A stretch of 64,000 nucleotides of DNA from Bacteroidales bacterium (GTDB lineage Bacteria; Bacteroidota; Bacteroidia; Bacteroidales; Tenuifilaceae): contig JACJXD010000003.1 of NCBI GenBank assembly GCA_020636845.1, forward strand, positions 124,001 through 188,000. Reading direction: 5' to 3'. This document shows positions 37,658 to 47,064 of the stretch, piece after piece. The position numbers and the translations under genes are program-made. Positions within the stretch are counted from its first letter, which is position 1, and every line of letters starts with the position of its first letter. The notes beneath the pieces were generated by a model, which saw only the letters and a list, made by a program, of their open reading frames with translations, had not been told where the DNA came from and made no database searches.

Positions 37658-37682
37658 AGTTTTACAATGATTTTTCGAACAA

Positions 37683-37690
37683 CAAAGATA
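37683..37690 (-). promoter_or_regulatory. -7 element of phoH
   Basis: On the minus strand TATCTTTG matches TAnnTTTG. It lies inside the longest possible phoH frame, so it argues that translation starts downstream, at the TTG at 37657. Confidence 0.6.
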
Positions 37691-37800
37691 GCTCGAAAAA
37701 AAGTACAAACGAAGGCAAACCATTAATTTGTAATTCAACCTTTTTACTCAAAATTTTTAACATAACATTAAGAAATTTAGGGCAATAATATTTTCTCTGC

Positions 37801-37808
37801 TACTTTTG
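37801..37808 (+). promoter_or_regulatory. -7 element of the SAM hydrolase-like/mazG/permease unit
   Basis: TACTTTTG matches TAnnTTTG, with TTTA at 37776-37779 as a plausible -33 element 21 bases upstream. The ATG is at 37827, giving a leader of about 13 nt. Confidence 0.6.
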
Positions 37809-37826
37809 TATTGCTATTTTTAAGTA

Positions 37827-38621
37827 ATGAAACAGGACGGCAAAAACGATATAATAATCACAATAACAACCGATTGGGAACGTAACGATTTCTATCAGGG
37901 AGTTTTACAAGGGAAGTTACTCTCCGTTTCCAGCGCCATACGGTTGGTTGAACTTAGCCATCGCGTTCCTGTTTTCGATTATGTACACGCTGCATTTTTA
38001 ATGAAGCACAGCTTTAAGGCATTTCCCGAGGGAACCATTCACATTTGTATGGTAAATAGCGAAAGTTCCGGAAATCAAATGCTTGTATTCGAACTCGATA
38101 ATCATTTTCTTATACTTCCCGATAACGGAATGATTGGCTTAATTGCCGAAGGTAACATGGATAAAGCGTACTCGTTTCCACTTGACTTGGAAAGCAGCTT
38201 CAGCTCGCTTAACTCGGTAACAACAGCCGTTGAATCGATTGTAAACCAAAGCATTTTTACGGATAGCGCATTGATTACCACAACTTTTAAACAAAGCATT
38301 CCCTTTAGAGCAGCCTCCGATGGAAAAATTATTACGGGAAGCGTTATTTACATCGATTCGTACCAGAACGCCATTACCAACATTACCCGTGAACAGTTCT
38401 ATCAGGCGCAAAAGGAACGCAGGTTCGAAATTTACCTGCAAAGCATTAATTACAAGATAAGCGAAATGTCGAATACGTACACCGATGTTGAAGAAGGCGA
38501 ACTGGTTGCATTTTTTAACTCGGTGAATATGCTTGAAATTGCCGTACATAACGGTTTCATTGCCGAGCTGCTTTCGTTGGAAGTTGGATCGAGCATTATG
38601 GTTAAATTTTTTGATAATTAA
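37827..38621 (+). CDS. S-adenosylmethionine hydrolase/adenosyltransferase family protein (DUF62)
   Basis: A 264-aa protein of the family that includes fluorinase, chlorinase and SAM hydroxide adenosyltransferase (PF01887/PF20257). The N-terminal IITITTDWERNDFYQGVLQG corresponds to the usual TDFGxxDxYVG segment, and FLILPDNGMIGLI to the conserved PDNG segment. Most bacterial members split SAM into adenosine and methionine with water; halogenase activity is rare and not indicated. The Phe-Gly of the first motif is changed to Trp-Glu. It starts a tight unit with mazG (4 bases) and the permease (15 bases). Confidence 0.85.
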   Translation: MKQDGKNDIIITITTDWERNDFYQGVLQGKLLSVSSAIRLVELSHRVPVFDYVHAAFLMKHSFKAFPEGTIHICMVNSESSGNQMLVFELDNHFLILPDNGMIGLIAEGNMDKAYSFPLDLESSFSSLNSVTTAVESIVNQSIFTDSALITTTFKQSIPFRAASDGKIITGSVIYIDSYQNAITNITREQFYQAQKERRFEIYLQSINYKISEMSNTYTDVEEGELVAFFNSVNMLEIAVHNGFIAELLSLEVGSSIMVKFFDN

Positions 38622-38625
38622 AAGA

Positions 38626-39426
38626 ATGGAGAAGAACAGGGATTTATTAAGACAGGAAGCAAGTAATAAGTTTTCCGAGTTGCTAAAAATTATGGACGAA
38701 CTAAGGGAAAAATGTCCTTGGGATAAAAGTCAAACTTTCGAAAGTATGCGTCCTTTAACCATTGAGGAAACCTACGAACTGTCGGATAGTATTTTGGAAA
38801 ACGACTTTAACTCTACCGGAAAAGAATTAGGCGACGTGCTACTTCATATTGTTTTTTACTCAAAAATGGCCGAAGAGCAAAGTCAATTTAACATCTCCGA
38901 TGTTATCGAGAACCTTTGTAAAAAACTAATTCGTCGGCATCCGCACATTTACGGCAACGTAAAAGTTTCCAATGCTAACGAAGTTGTTGAGAACTGGGAA
39001 CAAATAAAAATGACCGAAAAGGATGGCAACAAAACTGTTCTTTCGGGCGTTCCCAAATCGCTACCGGCACTAATCAAGGCAAACCGAATTCAGGAAAAGG
39101 TCAGGGCGGTTGGCTTCGATTGGGAAAAACGTTCGCAGGTTTGGGATAAGGTTCAGGAAGAACTCAACGAGTTTAAACAGGAAGTTGAACACATGGATAG
39201 GGAAAACATGGAAAAGGAGTTTGGCGATTTTCTTTTCTCCGTTGTTAATGCCGCCCGGTTATACGGCATTGAACCCGAAACGGCATTGGAAAAAACCAAC
39301 CGGAAATTTATTAAGCGGTTCAACTATTTGGAATCAAAAACCATCAAACAGGGACATAACTTAACCGATATGTCTCTCGACGAAATGAACGTAATTTGGG
39401 AAGAAGCAAAACAATTCGACAACTAG
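38626..39426 (+). CDS. mazG: Nucleoside triphosphate pyrophosphohydrolase MazG
   Basis: A 266-aa protein from the ATG at 38626; a longer frame from 38533 overlaps the upstream gene and is rejected. The MazG signature LREKCPWDKSQTFESM is at about 20-35, followed by the metal-binding ELGDVLLHIVFY. A second half with KEFGDFLFSVVNAARLYGIE shows the two-domain form. It hydrolyses non-canonical or excess NTPs to NMP and pyrophosphate, a house-cleaning role, and in some bacteria lowers ppGpp. The four-base gap to the upstream gene implies co-transcription. Confidence 0.94.
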   Translation: MEKNRDLLRQEASNKFSELLKIMDELREKCPWDKSQTFESMRPLTIEETYELSDSILENDFNSTGKELGDVLLHIVFYSKMAEEQSQFNISDVIENLCKKLIRRHPHIYGNVKVSNANEVVENWEQIKMTEKDGNKTVLSGVPKSLPALIKANRIQEKVRAVGFDWEKRSQVWDKVQEELNEFKQEVEHMDRENMEKEFGDFLFSVVNAARLYGIEPETALEKTNRKFIKRFNYLESKTIKQGHNLTDMSLDEMNVIWEEAKQFDN

Positions 39427-39441
39427 TTCTGCACCTTAGCA

Positions 39442-40527
39442 ATGCCGGCGCTTAAGTACGTACTCAGAAAATTACTTTACACCCTGCTGATTATTTGGGG
39501 AGTAATCAGCCTCATATTTGCTCTTTTCAACCTAATTCCCGGCGACCCTGCGCGTATGGCTTTAGGGCAACGAACAGATTCCGCTTCTATTGCTGCGGTT
39601 CGCAAGGATTTAGGTTTAGATAAGCCTTTATGGACACAGTACGGCAAGTATCTAAACGACATCGCCCCCATTTCGTTGCACAACATAAGTAACAAATCAA
39701 GTTACTTTTACTACGACTCTTCTCTCTACGGCAAAGGCGTTATGCTACTCAAAATATCCAATCATGCTTTAATACTTAAATACCCGTACCTACGCAGATC
39801 GTATCAAAGTCAAAAAACGGTTACATCTATTATTTCAAGCACCATTATCAATACCCTTATACTGGCTGTTGCAGCCATGCTTTTTGCAACTGTAATTGGT
39901 ATTTTGCTTGGAATTCTTGCTGCAGTAACTAAAGGGACTTTGTTCGACAAGTCGTTGCTGGTATTCAGCGCATTGGGAATGTCGCTGCCGTCGTTCTTCG
40001 CCGCCATTCTTTTTGGATGGCTATTTGCCTACGTCTTGGGCAACTACACGGGACTTAACCTTACCGGAAACCTATGGGAAGTGGATAGTTACGGCGAACA
40101 TGTAAGGTTATGCCTTAAAAATTTAATACTTCCCGCTTTTACGTTAGGAATACGACCGCTGTCGGTAATTGTTCAACTTACACGAGGCTCGTTACTCGAT
40201 ACCCTTTCCTCCGACTACATCAGAACTGCAAAGGCAAAGGGTTTAAAATTTGGCACGATAATTTGGAAACACGCACTCCGAAATTCGCTGAATCCTGTTG
40301 TAACGGCAATATCAGGCTGGTTGGCTTCGCTAATGGCGGGTGTTATTTTTGTAGAATACATTTTTGGATGGAAAGGTCTAGGCTACGTTATGATTACGGC
40401 ACTTAACAGTTACGATGTTCCTCTTGTTGTTGGCTGCGTTGTTACCATAGCCGTAATTTTCAGCATAATAAATTTGCTGGTCGATATTAGCTATTCAATT
40501 CTCGACCCAAGGGTAAGAATGGTATAG
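39442..40527 (+). CDS. DppB/OppB-like ABC transporter permease, isolated
   Basis: A 361-aa protein with about six membrane segments. The N-terminal LLYTLLIIWGVISLIFALFN followed by IPGDPARMALGQR is the classic start of DppB-type permeases. The cytoplasmic coupling segment SDYIRTAKAKGLKFGTIIWK carries the EAA-like motif, and VIFVEYIFGWKGLGYVMITA ends the core. Such permeases import or export oligopeptides or nickel together with a DppC-type permease, two ATPases and a binding protein. None of these partners lies in the window, so it must work with proteins encoded elsewhere. It follows mazG by 15 bases. Confidence 0.9.
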   Translation: MPALKYVLRKLLYTLLIIWGVISLIFALFNLIPGDPARMALGQRTDSASIAAVRKDLGLDKPLWTQYGKYLNDIAPISLHNISNKSSYFYYDSSLYGKGVMLLKISNHALILKYPYLRRSYQSQKTVTSIISSTIINTLILAVAAMLFATVIGILLGILAAVTKGTLFDKSLLVFSALGMSLPSFFAAILFGWLFAYVLGNYTGLNLTGNLWEVDSYGEHVRLCLKNLILPAFTLGIRPLSVIVQLTRGSLLDTLSSDYIRTAKAKGLKFGTIIWKHALRNSLNPVVTAISGWLASLMAGVIFVEYIFGWKGLGYVMITALNSYDVPLVVGCVVTIAVIFSIINLLVDISYSILDPRVRMV

Positions 40528-40546
40528 CAATCACCAGTTTATTTTG

Positions 40547-40554
40547 TAATTTTG
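40547..40554 (+). promoter_or_regulatory. -7 element of tpiA
   Basis: TAATTTTG matches TAnnTTTG, 32 bases before the tpiA ATG and after the permease stop. No -33 element was found. Confidence 0.45.
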
Positions 40555-40586
40555 TTTGTACAAATTAATCGATCAATTTAGTAGTC

Positions 40587-41342
40587 ATGAGAAAAAAAAT
40601 TGTTGCAGGAAATTGGAAGATGAATACAACTCCAACCGAAGGATTAAAATTAACCAAAGGAGTAATTGCCGAATCGCAATCGGTACCTGAGGATGTAACC
40701 CTAATTATTATTCCTCCTTTTACCCATTTAAGCGAAATTACCAAAATGGTTAAAGGAACAAGAGTAAAAGTTGGAGCTCAAAACTGTGCAAAATGGACAA
40801 ACGGAGCATACACCGGCGAAGTATCGGTAAAAATGCTTACCGATTTGGGCGTTGAATACGTTGTTATCGGACACTCCGAACGTAGGGAATATTTCAACGA
40901 AGATGGGGCTACTCTGTTGGAAAAAGTTAAACTTGCCTTAGCAGCCAATCTCACGCCAATTTTTTGCTGTGGCGAAAAACTAAACGATCGCGAAGCCAAT
41001 AACCATTTTAAAATTGTTGAGGAACAAATTGCCGAAACAATCTTACAGCTAAATCCTGAAGATGCCATAAACGTGATAGTTGCATACGAACCGGTTTGGG
41101 CAATTGGAACTGGCAAAACGGCAACTGCCGATCAGGCTCAGGAAATGCACGCACACATTAGGCAATTGCTAAACGCCCATTTCGGGAAGCAAATAGCCTC
41201 TTCCATCAGCATACTTTACGGAGGAAGTTGCAAACCTTCCAACGCTTCCGAAATTTTCTCGAAGCCCGATGTTGATGGCGGACTAATTGGCGGTGCTTCT
41301 TTGGTTGCCACCGATTTTATTGCCATTGCCAAGTCGTTCTAA
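40587..41342 (+). CDS. tpiA: Triosephosphate isomerase
   Basis: A 251-aa TIM-barrel enzyme interconverting dihydroxyacetone phosphate and glyceraldehyde 3-phosphate in glycolysis. Lys in AGNWKMN (residues 7-13), His in VIGHSERR and Glu in VAYEPVWAIGTGKTA are the catalytic residues. The phosphate-binding ILYGGSC and GGLIGGASL end the fold. The length is normal. The stop codon lies two bases before prmA, so the two genes are probably coupled. Confidence 0.98.
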   Translation: MRKKIVAGNWKMNTTPTEGLKLTKGVIAESQSVPEDVTLIIIPPFTHLSEITKMVKGTRVKVGAQNCAKWTNGAYTGEVSVKMLTDLGVEYVVIGHSERREYFNEDGATLLEKVKLALAANLTPIFCCGEKLNDREANNHFKIVEEQIAETILQLNPEDAINVIVAYEPVWAIGTGKTATADQAQEMHAHIRQLLNAHFGKQIASSISILYGGSCKPSNASEIFSKPDVDGGLIGGASLVATDFIAIAKSF

Positions 41343-41344
41343 AA

Positions 41345-42178
41345 ATGAACTATACCGAATTTAAAATCAACATAACCCCTTACTCCGAGGAGAACGTTGA
41401 AATTATCATTGCCCAACTTTCCGAGTTGGGCTTTGAAAGTTTTATGGAGGACAACGAAACCCTGCTGGCATACATAAAATCCAACATGGTTAACCCACAA
41501 AGCAATTTTTTTAGCAGCATACATCTGCCTAAGAGCGTTGAAGTGACCTATTCCTGCCAAGAAATTGAAGATAAGGACTGGAACGAGGAATGGGAATCGA
41601 ATTTCGAACCAATTATTGTTGAAAATCGTTGCCTTGTGCGTGCATCGTTTCACAACAACCTGCCAAAGTTGGAATACGAAATTGTAATCGACCCCAAAAT
41701 GGCTTTCGGAACCGGACACCATCAAACTACCCACTTAATGGTAGCCCACATTCTAAAAGCCAATTTCACAAACTTACGCGTGTTGGATATGGGCTGCGGT
41801 ACAGGTATTCTATCCATTTTGGCAGAAAAACGAAATGCCCGCGAAATTATTGCAATCGACAACGACGAATGGTCGTACAACAATACACTCGAAAATATAA
41901 AAACCAACAATTGTTCCCGTATTAAACCGTTTTTAGGCGATGCCAAACTTCTGGAAAATCAACATTTCGACGTTATACTGGCAAACATCAACTTAAACAT
42001 TCTGCTTACCGATTTACCAACATACTATAATTGCCTAAACCCAAATGGTACTATTGCCATGAGCGGAATACTGGTAACCGACATAGATACCTTGAAAAGC
42101 AAGGCAGAAGAATTAAAACTAAAGTTCATTGAGGCCAATACCCGCGACAATTGGGCAGAAGTTTTGTTTTCAAAATAA
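41345..42178 (+). CDS. prmA: Ribosomal protein L11 methyltransferase
   Basis: A 277-aa class I methyltransferase. The substrate-recognition N-domain (YTEFKINITPYSEENVEII, WNEEWESNFEPIIV) precedes AFGTGHHQTTHLMV, the conserved PrmA motif, and the SAM-binding VLDMGCGTGILSILA. The ILANINLNILL segment corresponds to motif IV. It trimethylates lysines and the N-terminus of ribosomal protein L11. The two-base gap to tpiA is typical of an operon, though the pairing has no metabolic link. Confidence 0.95.
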   Translation: MNYTEFKINITPYSEENVEIIIAQLSELGFESFMEDNETLLAYIKSNMVNPQSNFFSSIHLPKSVEVTYSCQEIEDKDWNEEWESNFEPIIVENRCLVRASFHNNLPKLEYEIVIDPKMAFGTGHHQTTHLMVAHILKANFTNLRVLDMGCGTGILSILAEKRNAREIIAIDNDEWSYNNTLENIKTNNCSRIKPFLGDAKLLENQHFDVILANINLNILLTDLPTYYNCLNPNGTIAMSGILVTDIDTLKSKAEELKLKFIEANTRDNWAEVLFSK

Positions 42179-42389
42179 TTGTAGAGCAGAATTTGCTAAA
42201 AAATTTGTCTTTAAATTAACTTAAGGGTTTTCGATTAAAATTGAAATAACCTTGGGTAATGCTTGCCTGTTAATAATTATCCCTACTCCCAAATCCGCTA
42301 CTTTCTAAAAAAGTGCTATTTTGTACCTGCAATCGAATTCCTTTTGGACAATTTTCTTTATCGCTTTCTAATTATCAATATAATATTAT

Positions 42390-45300
42390 ATGAAAATCAG
42401 GCAAAAGAGCGTAATATCCCGAACAATCTTAGTTCTTATCATTTCATCGTTAGTAATATCCATTGCAAGCGCATTACTTCTGCAAGATGTTAAATTCACA
42501 GGAAACGTTGCAACATTTCCCGTTGAATTAAAAGCGCTGCTTTCCGATGAGTTCAAAAAGGATGAAAATGAGAAATTCTTAAAATCATTCGAGATTTTCT
42601 GGGCATCCGATACCATACCTTCGGAACAAAAGGATGATATTATTGCCAATGCCAACTTGATACTCCCCATACTCCCCGACAATAAAGTTTTTATTATCAA
42701 CTACATTCAACTGGTAAATCTGGTATTTCACAACGAATATGCACTAACAAACTACCCCGAATGGAACAAGTTTTTTAAAGGACTGCTGAACAATCCTAAT
42801 ACAAACTATGGAGAACTGATAGAAACAGTAAATTTTACTCACAACTTAATAAGTTCGTCCACACTAACCAAGAACCTAAGTTTTGCATGGAAAGTTGGAG
42901 AAAAGAACAAATATCTATTTAGCGACGAAAATGGCAAATTCTCTATCAACTTCAACAACATTACCCTAATTTGCGTTAGCAAGGACGATAGCATTTACAT
43001 TGAAAACACTAGCGGAACATATTTCGTTGACGAAAATAAATGGACGGGAAAAAACGGCAAGGTTACGTGGTCTCGTTCCGGATACTCATCGGACGAAATT
43101 TACGCTACTCTCGATAAGTACAACATTAATCTTAACCTTAACTCCTACGATGCAGAGAATGTTTCGTTCGTTAACAAGGACTATTTCGATAAACCTATAA
43201 AAGGACGACTTGAAGAAAGGTTGGTAAAAGATTATAAAGTTGAAACTATCGATTACCCTCAGTTTTACTCATACGAAAAGTGGTTTAAAATTAAGGAACT
43301 CTTCCGAAATGTTGACTACGAGGGCGGTTTTACCATGAAGGGGTCCAAGTTAATTGGCGTAGGAACCGACAAATCGTTGGCAAAAATTACCATTAGGCGT
43401 AACGGCAAAGTTTTTCTTACCGCAAAAGGAAAAATCATGCTATTCGAACGTACAATTCTTAACGCCGACAAAGCCAGCATTTGCTTCAAATTCGACGAAG
43501 ATTCGCTGTATCACAACGGATTATACTTTTCGTTCAACTCCATCAACCGCAAGGTTATAATAACACCAACCGATAAAATTACAACCCAAAGTCCTTTTTA
43601 CAGCTCGTACCATAAGTTAAGTATTTGGACTAATCAACTTTCGTGGGTTATCGACGATGATAAAATATACTTCGAAGCCGCCACCGGAACATCCATTGGA
43701 AACGCCACTCTTGAATCGGAAAACTTTTTCAATACCGAATTGTTCGACAACGTTATGGGAATTAGTAAGGAACACCCGTTGCTGCAAGTCTGGAACTACT
43801 CGGTAAAGAATAAAACCAAAGTTTTTAAAGCCGCCGATTTGGCAAGTTTCCTCCGTATGCCCGTGGAAGAGGTAAGAATTGAAATGATGCGGTTTGCCAA
43901 GGAAGGGTACATTTTGTACGACTTCGAAACCGACGAAGTAAAAATAATGAATAAGCTCCGGCATTCCTTTTACTCCAGGTTTGGTAAAAGCGATTACGAC
44001 GTAATCCGTTTTTCATCAACCAGTAAGGGAAGTATGGCAAATGCAATTCTCGATATAAATAGCATGGAACTCAAAATAAACGGGGTAAACTCCATTTCGG
44101 TTAGCAATTCACAGAGCGTTTACATACAACCAAGTAACAACGAACTCACCATGAAAAAAAATCGGGATTTCGATTTCGGAGGTATTGTTCAATCCGGACT
44201 ATTCCGCTTTTATGGTAAGCAGTTTCACTTTAACTACAATAAATTTAAAATAGAAATAACCGACGCCGATTCGCTTAGCCTCGACTACCAAACAAACTAC
44301 CACGACAACTATGGCAAAAGAATTTTACAAAGCGTAGCAAGCACATTCAACAAAATTAGCGGCGAAATTTTTATTGATGACCCCACCAACAAATCCGGTT
44401 TAGTGCCCAATCCTGACTACCCAATTTTTACCAGTACAAAAAACTCGTATGTTTACTACGACGACCCCAGCATTTTCAACGGAATATATAAGCGCGATTC
44501 CATTTACTTCGAAATTTACAAGTTCACGTACAAAAACATGGACAACTTTGAACGTAGTGATCTTAACTTTAAAGGAATTTTTTACTCGAAAAATATACTG
44601 GCACCAATTGAAGACTCGCTGGTACTCCGACCCGATAACTCCCTTGGTTTTGTAAAAACCACACCTCCCGAAGGAGTTGCTGTTTATAAAGGCAAAGGCA
44701 TTGCACACGACCGTATAGACCTCAGCAACAAAGGGCTTTTTGTTCGGGGAGGACTCGAATACCTTTCATCGACAACGGAAGCCGACACGCTTTACCTTTT
44801 TCCCGATTCCATGGTAACCCAATCGAATTCATTTAAAATTGAAAAACGTATAAGCGGAATAGAGTATCCAAGTGTCTCGGGCAATAAGCATAATATTAGA
44901 TGGTTGCCGGGGAAAGGAGAATTTTCGGTATCGAAAGGCGAAAGTCCTTTCAAAATGTACGATACATTGGCCAAGTTTAACGGGAGTTTAATGCTTACCC
45001 CGCTAGGACTTACCGGAAAAGGAAGCATAAATATACCCAACGCCAGAATGTACGCCGAAACGTTCAACTTTAATGCTAACAATTTCAATTCACCCAAATC
45101 GAACTTAACCATTTACGCTCCGGCATCGGAAAACGAGGCCTTAGTTACTAAGAAAGTAAAGCCCAACGTTGATTTTACAACTCAAAAGGCTGAATTCACC
45201 AGAATCGACTCCAGCATTTTCGCCGAACTAAAGGAGTTGCGTTACGAAACCTACTTCGACAGAGTAAAATGGGATATGGCAAACAATAACCTTGCCTTTA

Positions 45301-46973
45301 AAACCCCCATGCAACTGGAAGATGTAAAGGAAGATTTCAGCGTTTCACGAATGTACGACAAGGACTCAACTAAATTAGGGTCGCTGTTCTATTCTGTTAA
45401 AAACGACGAAGATTCGCTCTACTTTTTTTCGCCCAATGCCGTATATAACACGCAAACAACGCTTCTTAACGTCGATAGCGTAAAGCATATTACCGTTGCC
45501 GACGCATACATAGTTCCCGAACATCATAAACTAAGCGTGGACTCGAAGGACAGGTTGCACCGTTTTAGCAAAGCAATAATACAGGCAAACTATCAAACGG
45601 CCTACCACAAAATATTTAATGCCGATATAAGAGTATCAAGCAGGAAATACTTTAAAGGCAGCGGAGACTACAACTATGTTGATGAACGCGATTCTGTTCA
45701 AACAATACACTTCAAAGAAGTTAAGGTTCAGGATAGCCTTACAACGTATGCAACTGGAACGGTAACCGTTCCGGACAGTTTTAAACTAAGCCCCCATTTT
45801 CGATTCATTGGAGACATCACCCTTTACGCTCCCGATAAAAATCTCGATTTTAAAGGAGGTGCAATGCCTATTTATTTCTGCCCAAATAGCGTTGGACAAT
45901 GGGTTAACTTTGAATCGGAAATCGACCCGAAAAACGTTCTTATTCCTGTACCCGAAAAGCCTAAGAATTTAAAACTTTACCCATTAATTAGCGGTAGCAT
46001 TATTTCGGAAGACTCTATCAAACTTTACGGTGGATTTTTACGCAGTCGCAAAAATTACGATGATATTCCATGGATACACGCCTATGGTTACATGAACTTT
46101 AATAACAACAACCGCAGGTTTACCATCGCGCCATTGTACAAGTTGAATAATCCCGACACATCGGGAAACAGCGTAAGCATTCAAAAAGATTACTGCTGGG
46201 TTTTCGGAGACGGACTGGTTGATTTTCCTGTCGATTTAGGTCAGGTTAAAATTCGCAGCTATGGAAATTCTATACATAAACTGAAAGAAAACGATGCTTC
46301 CATTCAAACCGTAACGCAGATTAACTTTTTCTTCAACCAAAAATCGCTTGAAGCAATGGCTAACGACATAAACGGAGCCCTTGCCTTGGACAAAGTTCCT
46401 ATCGATAGAAAACTATTTAAGAAAGCGTTATTTGCCTTTATCGACTCCTCGAAAATAAAAACGGCACTCAGCCAACTGCAACTTTTTGGAGCATTCAGCG
46501 AAATTCCCAAAGGCTACGAAAGCACCATAACCTTCAATGATTTAAGACTTGTTTGGAATCCGACAACAAAATCGTTTGTATCGAAAGGGAAATTAGGCAT
46601 TGGTACCGTTGGAAACATTCAGGTTAACAAGTATGTTGACGGCTTTGTTGAATTTTATAAGGGACGTTCCAGCGATAACATGACTATATATATTCATTTG
46701 GGAGATACCAAATACTACGTATTTACCTACACACGAAGTGCAATGCAGGTTTCGTCGGATAATCTGGAATTTGTTACTCCGATAAAGCAACAACGAACTC
46801 GCGATAAAAAGTTGAAAACCAAGTTAAGCGAACCTTCGTACCGTTACCTTATTGGCACCAAGCGCAACTTAAACGCAGCACAAGCCAGATACAAAGAGTT
46901 GAAATACGGAATTAAGGCAGAGCCCGAACAAAACAATACAGACGAACCCGACACCAAGGATGAAAAAAACTAA
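42390..46973 (+). CDS. Giant exported protein of unknown function with an internal helix-turn-helix-like segment
   Basis: A 1527-aa protein with one N-terminal hydrophobic segment (TILVLIISSLVISIASALLL) acting as signal or anchor. Most of the rest is beta-rich: repeated short strands such as KGSKLIGVGTDKSLAKITIR, LYHNGLYFSFN and KGKGIAHDRIDLSNKGLFVR resemble stacked OstA/LptA-like or beta-helix repeats. No enzyme motif was found. Around residues 478-520 (KVFKAADLASFLRMPVEEVR) there is a segment that reads like a winged helix-turn-helix, odd in an exported protein. The C-terminus is charged. Large proteins of this type occur in Bacteroidota with unknown role; an envelope structural or lipid-handling role is a guess. 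It is monocistronic. Confidence 0.7.
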   Translation: MKIRQKSVISRTILVLIISSLVISIASALLLQDVKFTGNVATFPVELKALLSDEFKKDENEKFLKSFEIFWASDTIPSEQKDDIIANANLILPILPDNKVFIINYIQLVNLVFHNEYALTNYPEWNKFFKGLLNNPNTNYGELIETVNFTHNLISSSTLTKNLSFAWKVGEKNKYLFSDENGKFSINFNNITLICVSKDDSIYIENTSGTYFVDENKWTGKNGKVTWSRSGYSSDEIYATLDKYNINLNLNSYDAENVSFVNKDYFDKPIKGRLEERLVKDYKVETIDYPQFYSYEKWFKIKELFRNVDYEGGFTMKGSKLIGVGTDKSLAKITIRRNGKVFLTAKGKIMLFERTILNADKASICFKFDEDSLYHNGLYFSFNSINRKVIITPTDKITTQSPFYSSYHKLSIWTNQLSWVIDDDKIYFEAATGTSIGNATLESENFFNTELFDNVMGISKEHPLLQVWNYSVKNKTKVFKAADLASFLRMPVEEVRIEMMRFAKEGYILYDFETDEVKIMNKLRHSFYSRFGKSDYDVIRFSSTSKGSMANAILDINSMELKINGVNSISVSNSQSVYIQPSNNELTMKKNRDFDFGGIVQSGLFRFYGKQFHFNYNKFKIEITDADSLSLDYQTNYHDNYGKRILQSVASTFNKISGEIFIDDPTNKSGLVPNPDYPIFTSTKNSYVYYDDPSIFNGIYKRDSIYFEIYKFTYKNMDNFERSDLNFKGIFYSKNILAPIEDSLVLRPDNSLGFVKTTPPEGVAVYKGKGIAHDRIDLSNKGLFVRGGLEYLSSTTEADTLYLFPDSMVTQSNSFKIEKRISGIEYPSVSGNKHNIRWLPGKGEFSVSKGESPFKMYDTLAKFNGSLMLTPLGLTGKGSINIPNARMYAETFNFNANNFNSPKSNLTIYAPASENEALVTKKVKPNVDFTTQKAEFTRIDSSIFAELKELRYETYFDRVKWDMANNNLAFKTPMQLEDVKEDFSVSRMYDKDSTKLGSLFYSVKNDEDSLYFFSPNAVYNTQTTLLNVDSVKHITVADAYIVPEHHKLSVDSKDRLHRFSKAIIQANYQTAYHKIFNADIRVSSRKYFKGSGDYNYVDERDSVQTIHFKEVKVQDSLTTYATGTVTVPDSFKLSPHFRFIGDITLYAPDKNLDFKGGAMPIYFCPNSVGQWVNFESEIDPKNVLIPVPEKPKNLKLYPLISGSIISEDSIKLYGGFLRSRKNYDDIPWIHAYGYMNFNNNNRRFTIAPLYKLNNPDTSGNSVSIQKDYCWVFGDGLVDFPVDLGQVKIRSYGNSIHKLKENDASIQTVTQINFFFNQKSLEAMANDINGALALDKVPIDRKLFKKALFAFIDSSKIKTALSQLQLFGAFSEIPKGYESTITFNDLRLVWNPTTKSFVSKGKLGIGTVGNIQVNKYVDGFVEFYKGRSSDNMTIYIHLGDTKYYVFTYTRSAMQVSSDNLEFVTPIKQQRTRDKKLKTKLSEPSYRYLIGTKRNLNAAQARYKELKYGIKAEPEQNNTDEPDTKDEKN

Positions 46974-47064
46974 CTTCCGAATTAACAGGCTGTGGAAGTT
47001 TGACTGCAGCCTAGCTGATTATCTGACTTTATTCCTTATTTCCTTTAACGTTTAGCACTTCACG

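Noticed and set aside
37827..38621. Halogenase (fluorinase or chlorinase) activity for the SAM-family protein
   Set aside because: No halide-binding signature could be identified, and most bacterial members are SAM hydrolases.
42263..42493. Small plus-strand frame upstream of the giant protein
   Set aside because: It overlaps the start of the giant gene in another frame and has no recognisable features.
46987..47012. Hairpin AGGCTG...CAGCCT after the giant gene as a terminator
   Set aside because: The stem is only six pairs with a 14-base loop and no T run follows.
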